From NCBI GenBank assembly GCA_946482635.1, contig CAMLSG010000002.1:1-64000 (forward strand): 64,000 nt of DNA. The letters run 5' to 3'. Shown here piece after piece: positions 17,944 through 26,100 of this stretch. The number at the start of each line of letters is the position of its first letter. Position 1 is the first letter of the stretch. Under the pieces are notes generated by a model that was not told the DNA's origin, did no database searches, and saw only the letters and a program-made list of their open reading frames with translations. A program made the position numbers and the translations under genes. The stretch is from an uncultured Duganella sp. Lineage in GTDB: Bacteria > Pseudomonadota > Gammaproteobacteria > Burkholderiales > Burkholderiaceae.

Positions 17944-18675
17944 ATGGGACGCCTCTTTTACGCGCTATGCCTTGTGTTCGCCGCCTGGTGTGCGGACGTG
18001 CACGCCGACACGCTCAGGGTCGGCTTCTACAATTACCCGCCGATGATGATCGAAAGCGAGCAGGCGGGCATTTATCAGGAAATCCTGGACGAGCTGAGCA
18101 AAATTACCGGCCATCGCTTCCAGATCCGGTACTTCCCCTACGCACGCCTTGCCAAAGAGTTCGACCAGGGGCAGATCGACTTGGAACCTGGTGTCTTCCC
18201 CGGCTGGGTAAAGCAGCAACGGGTTCCTGGCCAGTTTTCAGTGCCGTTTGGCAAAGTGGTTGACGTGCTTGTGTTCGCCCCGGGCAAATATTTTCGGATG
18301 AGCACGCCGAGGGACCTTAGTGGCAGGACAATCGGATTGGTCAGGGGCTACACCTACCCGGACTTGCGCGAGCTGTTTGACAGTGGCCTCGTGCATCGCG
18401 CAGACGCCGTGAGCGAGGCGCAGCTCATGGCCATGCTCGCTGCCGGGCGGATGGACCAAATCCTGATCAACAAGGCGGTGGCGCAATACAACATGCTCCT
18501 GGTGCCCAAGTACCGGGAGTTCGTCCTCGGTGACATTCTGGGCTCGTTTGATGTATCGATGCGCATCCACCCCAACAAGAAAGCCTTGTTGCCGGAACTG
18601 GATGAAGCCATCCTGGCAATGAAGCGCTCGGGCGCCATCGCCAGAATCTACGCCAAGTACGGCGTAACTCTTTAG
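17944..18675 (+). CDS. Periplasmic solute-binding protein (family 3 type)
   Basis: A 243-aa exported protein. The signal peptide MGRLFYALCLVFAAWCADVHA ends near residue 21. The mature part starts DTLRVGFYNYPPMMI, like amino-acid and polar-solute binding proteins. Two lobes are seen, with the hinge near GRTIGLVRGYTYP, ending SGAIARIYAKYGV. No permease or ATPase gene is adjacent, so it may be an orphan binding protein or a sensor module; similar solitary proteins are common in beta-proteobacteria. Its stop overlaps the convergent M28 peptidase stop by 4 bp. Confidence 0.85.
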   Translation: MGRLFYALCLVFAAWCADVHADTLRVGFYNYPPMMIESEQAGIYQEILDELSKITGHRFQIRYFPYARLAKEFDQGQIDLEPGVFPGWVKQQRVPGQFSVPFGKVVDVLVFAPGKYFRMSTPRDLSGRTIGLVRGYTYPDLRELFDSGLVHRADAVSEAQLMAMLAAGRMDQILINKAVAQYNMLLVPKYREFVLGDILGSFDVSMRIHPNKKALLPELDEAILAMKRSGAIARIYAKYGVTL

Positions 18676-19658
18676 CCCCGGCTGAGCACCGCGTAGACCG
18701 ACTGCACGACCATCGCCATCCGCTTGTAATCGAGCTTGTCGAACGTATCGCCGGCGCGGTGGTAGTTCCGATTGCGCATGAATGCCGTGTCGGTCACCAT
18801 CAGCGCGGGATAGCCCTGCGCCCAGTAACTGCGGTGATCGGAAAAATCGACACCTTGCACAAAGGCTGGCGCGTTGAGCGAGTGGACCGGCAAGTCCGTC
18901 GCTCCAGACATTGCAGCTTTCACCGAACGGCTAAGGCCAAAGTCGCCAAACTGCCCCACCAAGGCAATGAAATTGCCGCGATCCGGGTAGGCAAGCTTCA
19001 TCGCGGCCAGCGGGTAGGCCTGGCTTCCCGGACTGTCGCTAAAGTAGCCGATCATCTCCAGCGACAGCATCAACTCCACATCACGCCCGTCTGCTTTCAG
19101 CGCGCGGGCATGCCACACGCTACCCATGTGGGGCGAGCGGAAGTGCGGCGGCTCTTCCAGGGTATATGCCACCAGTTCGACCGGGCGGCCTGGTGCGGAC
19201 TGGCCCAGCAAGTGCGCCAGTTCCAGCAAGCCAGCGATGCCACTGGCATTGTCGTCGGCGCCCGGTGTGCCGCCGTGGCTGTCGTAGTGCGCGCCAATCA
19301 CCAGCAGGCGCCCGCGCTCGGGACCAAAGCGGGCGACGACGTTCTTGTACCGTGCTTTGTCGACGATCACGTCCTGGATAGATACCTGCGCACCAGCTTC
19401 CTTGAATTGCTCTTCGATGTATGCCGCCGTACGTTGCAGGTTTGCGGCGTGATCGAACGAGCGCGGGTAAAAATCGACGCTCAGTTTTTTCACGTGTGCC
19501 TCGAGCCGGGCAGGATCGACAGAGGGAGGCGTGGATGGCACCGAGGCCACCATGGGCTGGCAGACCAATACGGTCAACATCAATATCCCCGCGCAGATGA
19601 CCGCTGACGTAACGATGAGGCGGCGGGAGCTACTTGTGAAGGACTGCAACAAATCCAT
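18672..19658 (-). CDS. M28 family metallopeptidase, membrane-anchored or exported
   Basis: A 328-aa zinc aminopeptidase-like protein. An N-terminal hydrophobic segment (about 14-35) acts as signal or anchor. The metal site is visible: IGAHYDSHGG (H124, D126), PGADDNASG (D135/D136), TLEEPP (E168/E169), and a late histidine in NYHRAGDTFDKLDY. It begins 15 bp after the pyrroline-2-carboxylate reductase-like gene and is probably in the same operon. That context suggests release of amino acids, possibly hydroxyproline, from peptides outside the cytoplasm. Substrate specificity is inferred only from location. Confidence 0.9.
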   Translation of the reverse strand: MDLLQSFTSSSRRLIVTSAVICAGILMLTVLVCQPMVASVPSTPPSVDPARLEAHVKKLSVDFYPRSFDHAANLQRTAAYIEEQFKEAGAQVSIQDVIVDKARYKNVVARFGPERGRLLVIGAHYDSHGGTPGADDNASGIAGLLELAHLLGQSAPGRPVELVAYTLEEPPHFRSPHMGSVWHARALKADGRDVELMLSLEMIGYFSDSPGSQAYPLAAMKLAYPDRGNFIALVGQFGDFGLSRSVKAAMSGATDLPVHSLNAPAFVQGVDFSDHRSYWAQGYPALMVTDTAFMRNRNYHRAGDTFDKLDYKRMAMVVQSVYAVLSRG

Positions 19659-19673
19659 TCCTGTGCCTTGTTA

Positions 19674-20588
19674 TCAAATCGCACATACTACCCGGGCGGC
19701 CGCCAGATCCCAAGCGGCCTGGCCGACCGTTTTGAAGACCGGTGCCAGCGGCCCGCGCGGCGCGGCGCTGGCGAGGATATCGGCAATCGGCAGTACCCGG
19801 TCCCAGGCGATGGCCGCTTGCAGCAGGTCGCCGGCTTCGTGCCGCGCCCCGGCCAGGTCGTCCACCACAACCTGGCGGGCATGCAGCAATGCAGGCGGCA
19901 GTTCAGCCATGCCAGGACGAAACGCACCCACGCCGATAGCCAGCGTATGCGGCGGTAACGCAGCGGGAACGACCGGCTGGCGCGAGGTCGTCAGCGCAAT
20001 GACCACATCAACGGCTGCGGCGTGCTGCTCCACCTCGCCCTCGCCGACCGGCACGATGGTCACGCCGGGATGGCGGGCGTGCAGCGCGGCGGCAAACTGC
20101 ACTGCTTTCGCCATGCTGCTGCCCGCGACATGCAGTTCCGCCACGCCGAAGTAGCCGACCAGCGCCTCGGCGTGCGCCGCCGCTTGGGCGCCAGTGCCGA
20201 TCAGCAGCACCGTTGCGGGCTTGCGCGGCGCCAGCGTGCGAATGCCAAGCAGCGACATGGCCGCTGTGCGGCGCTGCGTGACGGTGGGTCCATCCAGCAG
20301 CGCCAAGCGCTTTCCCGTCGCGGAATCGAACACCACCACTTCGCCCTGGATCGCCGGCAATCCGTGCCGCGCATTATCGGTATGGACGGTAACCAGCTTG
20401 GTGACGCCAAGATCGGGGGCGACGGCAGGCATGCAGAGCAGCGTGCTGCCCGCATCGATCCCGACCGCCAGTCGTTCCGGCGCCTTGATGATGCCTGAGG
20501 CCAGTTCAGTGGCGGCTTGGGCCAGTGCGTCGACCAGGTGGTCATAGGGCAAGGCCTGGGCGGTTTGCGTGGGATCGAAAATCTGCAT
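19674..20588 (-). CDS. Ornithine cyclodeaminase/mu-crystallin family, likely delta1-pyrroline-2-carboxylate reductase
   Basis: A 304-aa NAD(P)-dependent enzyme. The start at 20588 (MQIFDPTQTAQALPYDHLVDAL) is preferred over a longer frame overlapping the upstream gene. Key segments are the family lysine region GVTKLVTVHTDN, DGPTVTQRRTAAMSLLG, and the Rossmann motif VLLIGTGAQAAAHAEAL. The gene starts 4 bp after the trans-3-hydroxyproline dehydratase-like gene. In characterised bacteria and archaea that pair makes and then reduces delta1-pyrroline-2-carboxylate to L-proline. That assignment is favoured over ornithine cyclodeaminase on context. Confidence 0.85.
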   Translation of the reverse strand: MQIFDPTQTAQALPYDHLVDALAQAATELASGIIKAPERLAVGIDAGSTLLCMPAVAPDLGVTKLVTVHTDNARHGLPAIQGEVVVFDSATGKRLALLDGPTVTQRRTAAMSLLGIRTLAPRKPATVLLIGTGAQAAAHAEALVGYFGVAELHVAGSSMAKAVQFAAALHARHPGVTIVPVGEGEVEQHAAAVDVVIALTTSRQPVVPAALPPHTLAIGVGAFRPGMAELPPALLHARQVVVDDLAGARHEAGDLLQAAIAWDRVLPIADILASAAPRGPLAPVFKTVGQAAWDLAAARVVCAI

Positions 20589-20592
20589 GGCG

Positions 20593-21603
20593 TCAGCGGA
20601 AGAAGAAACCGGTCGGGAACGGGTCGGAGTCTTCCAGCACCCATTGGTTGAAGCCACTGATATGGGCGCTGCCTGTGACTTCGGTAATAGCGCCGTCGAA
20701 CTCGCCCACTTTCACTTTTTCGGTTACGCGCACGGTGAAGGCGCTGCCGACGATGCTGCCGTTCACATAAGGCTGTCCCAGCGGCAGTTGGCCGCGCAGG
20801 AACAACTGGGCCGCGCGGCCGGAAGTGCCGGTGCCGGTGGGCGAGCGGTCCACCTCGCGGTCGGCAAAGATGCAGACGTTCGACTGGTCCACGCCGGGAC
20901 GGTTCGGCGCGCCGTCGATGATGGTGCCGTACAGCTGGTCCAGGCCCGGCTCGAGGGGATGGCGAATGTGCGCCCTGGCGATGACGGCGGCCTTGGTTTC
21001 AGCGCCAAGCTGGATCAGGGCGCGCACCTGCTCCGGCCGCACTTCCAGGCCCGCTTGCGCGCCGTTGATGTAGTAATAGAAGGCGCCGCCGAATACGATG
21101 TCGCCGGTGATGCTGCCAAAGCCCGGCGTTTCCACTTCGAGGTCGCGCGCCAGGATGAACGCCGGCACGTTCCTGAAGGTCACCTCCCCTGCCCGCTGGC
21201 CGTCCCACGCCACGCGCGCTTCGATGAAGCCGGCCGGCGTATCGAAACCAATGCGGGTGACCGGGCTTTGGCGCTCGACGTGCCCCATTTCCACCAGCAC
21301 CTTGCCAAGGGCGATGATGCCGTGGCCGCACATATCGCTATAGCCTTCGTTGTGGATGAAGATGACGCCGAAATCCGCGTCTGCCGTGACAGGCGGCAGC
21401 AGGTAGGCGCCGTACATGTCGGCATGGCCGCGCGGTTCATTCATCAGGAAGCGCCGCAGGTCGTCGCGGTGCTCCTTCAACCACGCCCTTTTCTCGAGGA
21501 TGGTCGCACCGGGAATGGCGGGCAAGCCATTCATCAGGATGCGCAGCGGCTCGCCGCCAGTATGGGCGTCGATAGTGTGGATGGTACGGGAAAAGGTCAG
21601 CAT
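20593..21603 (-). CDS. Proline racemase family, likely trans-3-hydroxy-L-proline dehydratase
   Basis: A 336-aa protein. The first active-site residue is C92 in DMCGHG. At the second position, racemases and 4-hydroxyproline epimerases have Cys in DRSPCGTG. Here it is T256 in DRSPTGTGTSGR. The Cys/Thr pair is the known mark of trans-3-hydroxy-L-proline dehydratase, which makes delta1-pyrroline-2-carboxylate. The downstream reductase-like gene (4 bp gap) fits this. A FadR-type regulator is divergent. Length matches the family. The catabolic route would yield L-proline. Confidence 0.9.
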   Translation of the reverse strand: MLTFSRTIHTIDAHTGGEPLRILMNGLPAIPGATILEKRAWLKEHRDDLRRFLMNEPRGHADMYGAYLLPPVTADADFGVIFIHNEGYSDMCGHGIIALGKVLVEMGHVERQSPVTRIGFDTPAGFIEARVAWDGQRAGEVTFRNVPAFILARDLEVETPGFGSITGDIVFGGAFYYYINGAQAGLEVRPEQVRALIQLGAETKAAVIARAHIRHPLEPGLDQLYGTIIDGAPNRPGVDQSNVCIFADREVDRSPTGTGTSGRAAQLFLRGQLPLGQPYVNGSIVGSAFTVRVTEKVKVGEFDGAITEVTGSAHISGFNQWVLEDSDPFPTGFFFR

Positions 21604-21612
21604 GGTTGGCAG

Positions 21613-21668
21613 CAGGCTTGGTAAAATTGGTTCAGATTATAACCACATTGGATTATTAAAAAGACCAA
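21613..21668. promoter_or_regulatory. Divergent promoter region with inverted repeats
   Basis: The 66-bp gap between the dehydratase and the FadR-type regulator contains GGTT-N8-AACC and a TTGG-N13-CCAA arrangement, both of which are plausible operators for the adjacent GntR/FCD regulator. Exact sites cannot be fixed by eye. Confidence 0.4.
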
Positions 21669-21669
21669 A

Positions 21670-22386
21670 ATGAGCAAACTCGCTTCCGCCCTGCAGGCGC
21701 CGCAACTGTACGAGATCGTCGCCGACCGCCTCCAGGGCATGGTGCTGGCCGGGGAATATGCAACGGGCACGCGCCTGCCGGCGGAACGCAGCCTTTCGCT
21801 GGCGCTGGGCGTTGGCCGCGCCACGGTGCGCGAGGCGATTGCGGCGCTGGTCAACCGCGGCATCCTCGAAACCCGGCCCAATTCCGGCACTTATGTGCTG
21901 CCGGGTGCGCTGGACGCGATCCGCGCGGCAGGCGCGCCGCTGGCGGCCGATACCAGCCCAAGCGCAACCTTGGCCGCGCGCCTGGCTATCGAGCCGCTGA
22001 TCGCCGAGTTCGCGGCGGCGGTTGGCAAGCGCGATCGGGAAATGGAAGCTTTGCTGGACCAGATGGAGGCCATCAGCGACTGGGCCGATGCGGGCGCGCG
22101 CCAGCAATGGAATGAACTCGACCGCCAGTTCCACCAGCGCATTGCCGCGATGAGCGGCAACCCGGTCATGATTGCCATTGCCGGCGTCGTCGCGGGCGCG
22201 GTCGACGAGCCGCTATGGCGCCAGCTGCGCGATACCGGCATCCACGATCCGGCCCGCGCCCGCCTGTACGTCTACGAACACCGCCTGATCTACGAAGCCA
22301 TCGCCAGCGGCAACCAGGAGGCGGCGCGCTTTTACGTGCGCCAGCACCTGGAGCGCGTGCAGAAGGACATCCTCACCTACGCTTAA
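21670..22386 (+). CDS. GntR/FadR family (FCD domain) transcriptional regulator
   Basis: A 238-aa regulator. The winged helix is N-terminal (about 10-75: YEIVADRLQGMVLAGEYATG, LPAERSLSLALGVGRATVREA, ALVNRGILETRPNSGTYV). The FCD ligand domain is C-terminal, with metal-type residues in ELDRQFHQRIAAMSGN and YEHRLIYEAIASGNQEAARFYVRQHL. It is divergent from the hydroxyproline operon and most likely controls it in response to an acidic intermediate. The 3' end overlaps the DUF2149 gene stop by 4 bp. Confidence 0.92.
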   Translation: MSKLASALQAPQLYEIVADRLQGMVLAGEYATGTRLPAERSLSLALGVGRATVREAIAALVNRGILETRPNSGTYVLPGALDAIRAAGAPLAADTSPSATLAARLAIEPLIAEFAAAVGKRDREMEALLDQMEAISDWADAGARQQWNELDRQFHQRIAAMSGNPVMIAIAGVVAGAVDEPLWRQLRDTGIHDPARARLYVYEHRLIYEAIASGNQEAARFYVRQHLERVQKDILTYA

Positions 22387-22742
22387 GGGCGCGGGGCCGC
22401 TTCGGTCTTTGCGGGTTCGATCAGCACCAGCTGGCCGGTCTTGGGGTCGCGGAATACTTCGCCGACGCGGTCGTAACCGCTGCCGGCTTGCGTCACGCCG
22501 TCGGCGGGGCGCTCGATCTGGCGGCCCTTCTCCACCGGCTTGTGCTGGAGCGCGCCCTGGCTGCCCGCGATAGCTGCGATCAGGCCGCAGGCAAACACCA
22601 GCATCACGTCGACCAGGTTGACCAGGCTGGCGCGCGGGTCTTCATCGCTGTCGTCGAAGCGGGAGTCGAGGTGCCGGTACAGGCGCAGGCGCTTGCGGGC
22701 CGGGACGGCGGCATTGCCGGTGGCATTGGGCTGGTCCCTCAT
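22383..22742 (-). CDS. DUF2149 family protein, ExbD/TolR-like
   Basis: A 119-aa protein, third gene of the cobalamin-riboswitch operon. It has a basic N-terminus (PARKRLRLYRHLDSRFDD), then one membrane segment LVNLVDVMLVFACGLIAAI (about 40-58). Its D45 sits where ExbD and TolR carry the proton-relay Asp (the (V/I)DVMLVL motif). A short periplasmic tail (GQLVLIEPAKTEAAPRP) follows. The ATG overlaps the stop of the ExbB-like gene (ATGA). Together they look like a small ion-driven motor dedicated to the CobN-like protein. DUF2149 has no characterised role that I know of. Confidence 0.88.
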   Translation of the reverse strand: MRDQPNATGNAAVPARKRLRLYRHLDSRFDDSDEDPRASLVNLVDVMLVFACGLIAAIAGSQGALQHKPVEKGRQIERPADGVTQAGSGYDRVGEVFRDPKTGQLVLIEPAKTEAAPRP

Positions 22743-23182
22743 GCCGCGTGCTCCATGGCGTCGAGCGTTTCTTCGTACCAGCGGCGGCGCAGCTTGCCGA
22801 TTACCAGGCCGGCAATGCCGGCAACCAGCCCGAGGACCGTGGCGTCGAAAGCGACTGTCACGGCGCTGGCCAGTTGTGCGGGGTTGCCCTGTCCAAGGGC
22901 TGCCAGGCCCGGGCCAAGGGGGATGATGGTGGCCATCAGGCCCAGCATCGGAGGGATCCGGGCCAGCAGGTCGGCGCGCTCGAGGCGATGGCGGGCAAGG
23001 GCCTGGATGTGGGCGGCGTTGCCGGCTGCGCGCAGCTTTTTCAGGCCGCTGAAACGTTCGCCGGCGGCGATGCCTGCTTCCACCGCCGCAATGGCGCACG
23101 CGACGAGGAGTGCCAGCAGCGCCGGCGCGAGGAGGTAGCTGACGCCGTCGTGCAGCCAGGCGTAGGTTTGGTTGTCGATCAT
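22739..23182 (-). CDS. MotA/TolQ/ExbB proton channel family protein
   Basis: A 147-aa membrane protein, shorter than ExbB. Three hydrophobic segments are seen (about 15-40, 90-112 and 118-138). The TolQ/ExbB-like core is ARIPPMLGLMATIIPLGPGL followed by AFDATVLGLVAGIAGLVIG. It overlaps the stop of the CobN-like gene by ATGA and is itself overlapped by the DUF2149 start, so the three products are made together. By analogy with ExbB-ExbD it would couple ion flow to work on the large periplasmic partner. Confidence 0.92.
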   Translation of the reverse strand: MIDNQTYAWLHDGVSYLLAPALLALLVACAIAAVEAGIAAGERFSGLKKLRAAGNAAHIQALARHRLERADLLARIPPMLGLMATIIPLGPGLAALGQGNPAQLASAVTVAFDATVLGLVAGIAGLVIGKLRRRWYEETLDAMEHAA

Positions 23183-26100
23183 TGGTGTGCTCCTTTGAGG
23201 ATGGGTGTCTGGGTGCCGCGATGCACGCCCAGCGCAAACAGGGCCAGGCCGGCGGCCAGGGCGGCCAACAGGGCAAGCAGGCGCATGGCGCGCTCGGCGG
23301 GGGATTGCGTGGCTTCGGCAAGGTCGCGCAGCTCGTAGGCGCGCGGCTGCGCCGACTGGGCGTTTGCGCGCGCAACGGCGCCCATCTCGGCCACCTCCTG
23401 CGTGGTGCGCCGTTGCTGCGCTGGGCGGGCTGCGTCCGGCTCCGCGCTGTTGCGCGCAGCAGGGCCTGACGCGGCTTCGGCTTGCGCGGTAGCGGCGCTG
23501 GCTGGTGCAGAGCCGGGTTGCGCGTTGGCGGCAGCAGTAGCGCCGGCAGGAACGGCCGTGGCGTACGCCTCGGCGGCCAGCGCATCGCCGCGCGCCTTGG
23601 CAAGGGTGCTGGCCAAGGCCTGCGCGTCGGCCGGATCAAGCTGCGGCGACAGCCATTGCCACATCGGATGGTCAGGCGCGGTGTGGCCGCTGCCCGGCAA
23701 ACCGTTACTGGCAACCAGGCGGGCCAGCTCGCCGCCCATTTTGCTGATGGTGGCCTCGTCGGTTTTCCAGTAGCCCTTCTCGGCCGCCACCATGAAGATC
23801 GCCAGCATGTGCGCCTTGGCGTGCGCGTTGTGGCGCTGGCCGAGGAATTGCGGCAGGCCGAGCTTATGCGCATCGTCGAAGTAGACCGACTTCACTTCAT
23901 CCCAGGCCCAGTTCTTCACAAGGTCCGGCCGCGTGACCTGCCAGCCCCACAGGTTCTCCAGGAACTCCTGCCCCATGGTGCGGGCGCCCGCATAGCCGTG
24001 CCCCATCAGGGGCTTGATCCATGCCGGGTTGAGGAAACGGCCGCGCAGTTCGCCCAGCATGGCGGAGGCCAGCGGCTCTACGTCGGCGCGTCCCGGTTGC
24101 GCATGCTGCAGGATCAGCGCTTCCGGCACGCGGCCGGTGCGGCTCTCGACTGCCAGCGACAGGCCGCCAAGGTAATCGAAGGCGTCATTGTTATCGAGCA
24201 GGCCGTACAGGTTGCTGGCGCGGCCGTGGTAAGTGCGCGTGATGCCGTCCAGCGCCACGTCAAAGGCGGCATGGTTTGCCTCGCCGCTCGCATCGAGGCC
24301 ATAGGCGTGGCCCATGCGGTTGCGATAGGCCTTGCCGATCTCGTCGCGCTCGCGCCAGGCGCCGGAACGTTCGGTCAGGCGGTTGACGCCGGCGCCGTAA
24401 GCGCCAGGAGCGTCGCCGAAGATGCGCTGGGCGGCGGCGCGGCCGGCGTCGGCCAGCGGCATGCCGCCCGCTTGCAGCGCGCGCACGCGCACCAGCCATT
24501 CGCGCGCCACGCGATTGTTCGCAGTCGGCTCGTGGCCCCAGGCGGCGCTGGCGCCAGTGCTGCCGCCACCGGCGCCGGCGCTGCTGCCCAGCGGCGCCAG
24601 CGCGGATTCCAACGCCTCGCGCAATCCAGGTTCCTGCTCGGCGATACCGGCGGCGGAAGCAGCCAGCGACATGCGCCCCGCACGGTCAATCAGGCGGATC
24701 AGGTTCGGATACAGGTCACGAAACAGGCCGGACGTGGTCACCAGCGCATCGCGCCGCACGGCGCCCGGCACCAGCCGCACATCGTTGACGATGCCGCGCG
24801 CATTCCATACCGGCTCCGCGCCCATCATCGCCAGCGCAAACGCCACCATCACGCCTTCATCGCGCACCGCATCTGATGCCCACAGCAGGATGCCTTCGCT
24901 GCCGGCATCGGAGCGTTCGCGCGCCGAAGCTTTGGCCGCCAGGCTGGCGCCCATCTGGTAGCCGATTCTGGTCGGCAGGATATCGCCATCGACCGCGTGG
25001 AAATTGCGGCCCGTCGGCAGCGCTTCCGGCGAGCGCAAGGGGTCATTGCCCTTGCCCGGTTCAATGAAGCGGCCGTCCAGGCCCGCCAGCAGCGCGCGCA
25101 TTTCATTGAGCGGCGAAGCGGCCAGCTTGCGCGCCACCTCGGGATCGTCGATGCCGCCCTTCTTCATCGACTCCAGCATCAGGTCGATGGATTCCTGCTT
25201 CCATGGACGGCCAAAGATGTGCAGGCCGTGCGGCATGAATTTTTCCTGCAGCTTGGTCAGGTAGTGGCCCACTTCGTGCGCCAGCAGGTCGTCGTCGGCC
25301 GCGTCGAAGCCGATGCCGCGCACCGCCAGCACGTCCGCCATCGACGCTTCCAGTTCCGCCTTCAGGTTCAGGGCCACCACGCGCTCGCGCATCAGCTGCG
25401 CGGCTTTTGCCTTCAGCGTGTCGGAACTGGCGGCCTCGTAGCTCTCCACAATCTGGCGCAGCGACAGCAGTTCGTCGTACAGCGGCGTGGATGCCAGCGG
25501 CGGCGTCAGGTGGTCAACCATCACCGCCAGGCCGCGCCGCTTGGCCTGCGTGCCTTCGCCCACGCCGTCCACGATGTAGGGATAGATGCCGGGCAGGTCG
25601 CCCGCGATCAGGCTGGGAAAGTCGTCGCCCGACAGCCCGACCGCCTTCCCCGGCAAAAACTCATAGGTCGAGTGGCGGCCGATATGCACCAGCGCATCGG
25701 CCTTGAAGCGGTCGCGCAGCCAGTGGTAGAAGGCCAGGTACTGGTGCGGCGGCGGCACGCTGGTATTCGCATGCAGCAGCTCTTCGTCCACTTCCCAGCC
25801 GCGCGGCGGCTGCGGTCCAATGAAGACGTTGCCGAACTGGATGCCCGGCACCAGCAGCTTGCCGCTGTCGACCATGATCTTGCCCGGTGCGGGGCCCCAA
25901 CCCTTCAGGCCCTCGATGCCGTAGGACGCCACACGGCGGCGCAACGGTTCCAACGCGGAGCAGCGGCGCGGCGCCTTCGCCTGCAGGCAGCCCGCATAGC
26001 CATCGGCCAGCGCAGCCAGGTCACGGATCGCTGCCTCGCGCTGCGGATGATCGGCGCCTTCCACCAAGTGCTGCAGTTCCTTGATCACGACTTCCGCCTG

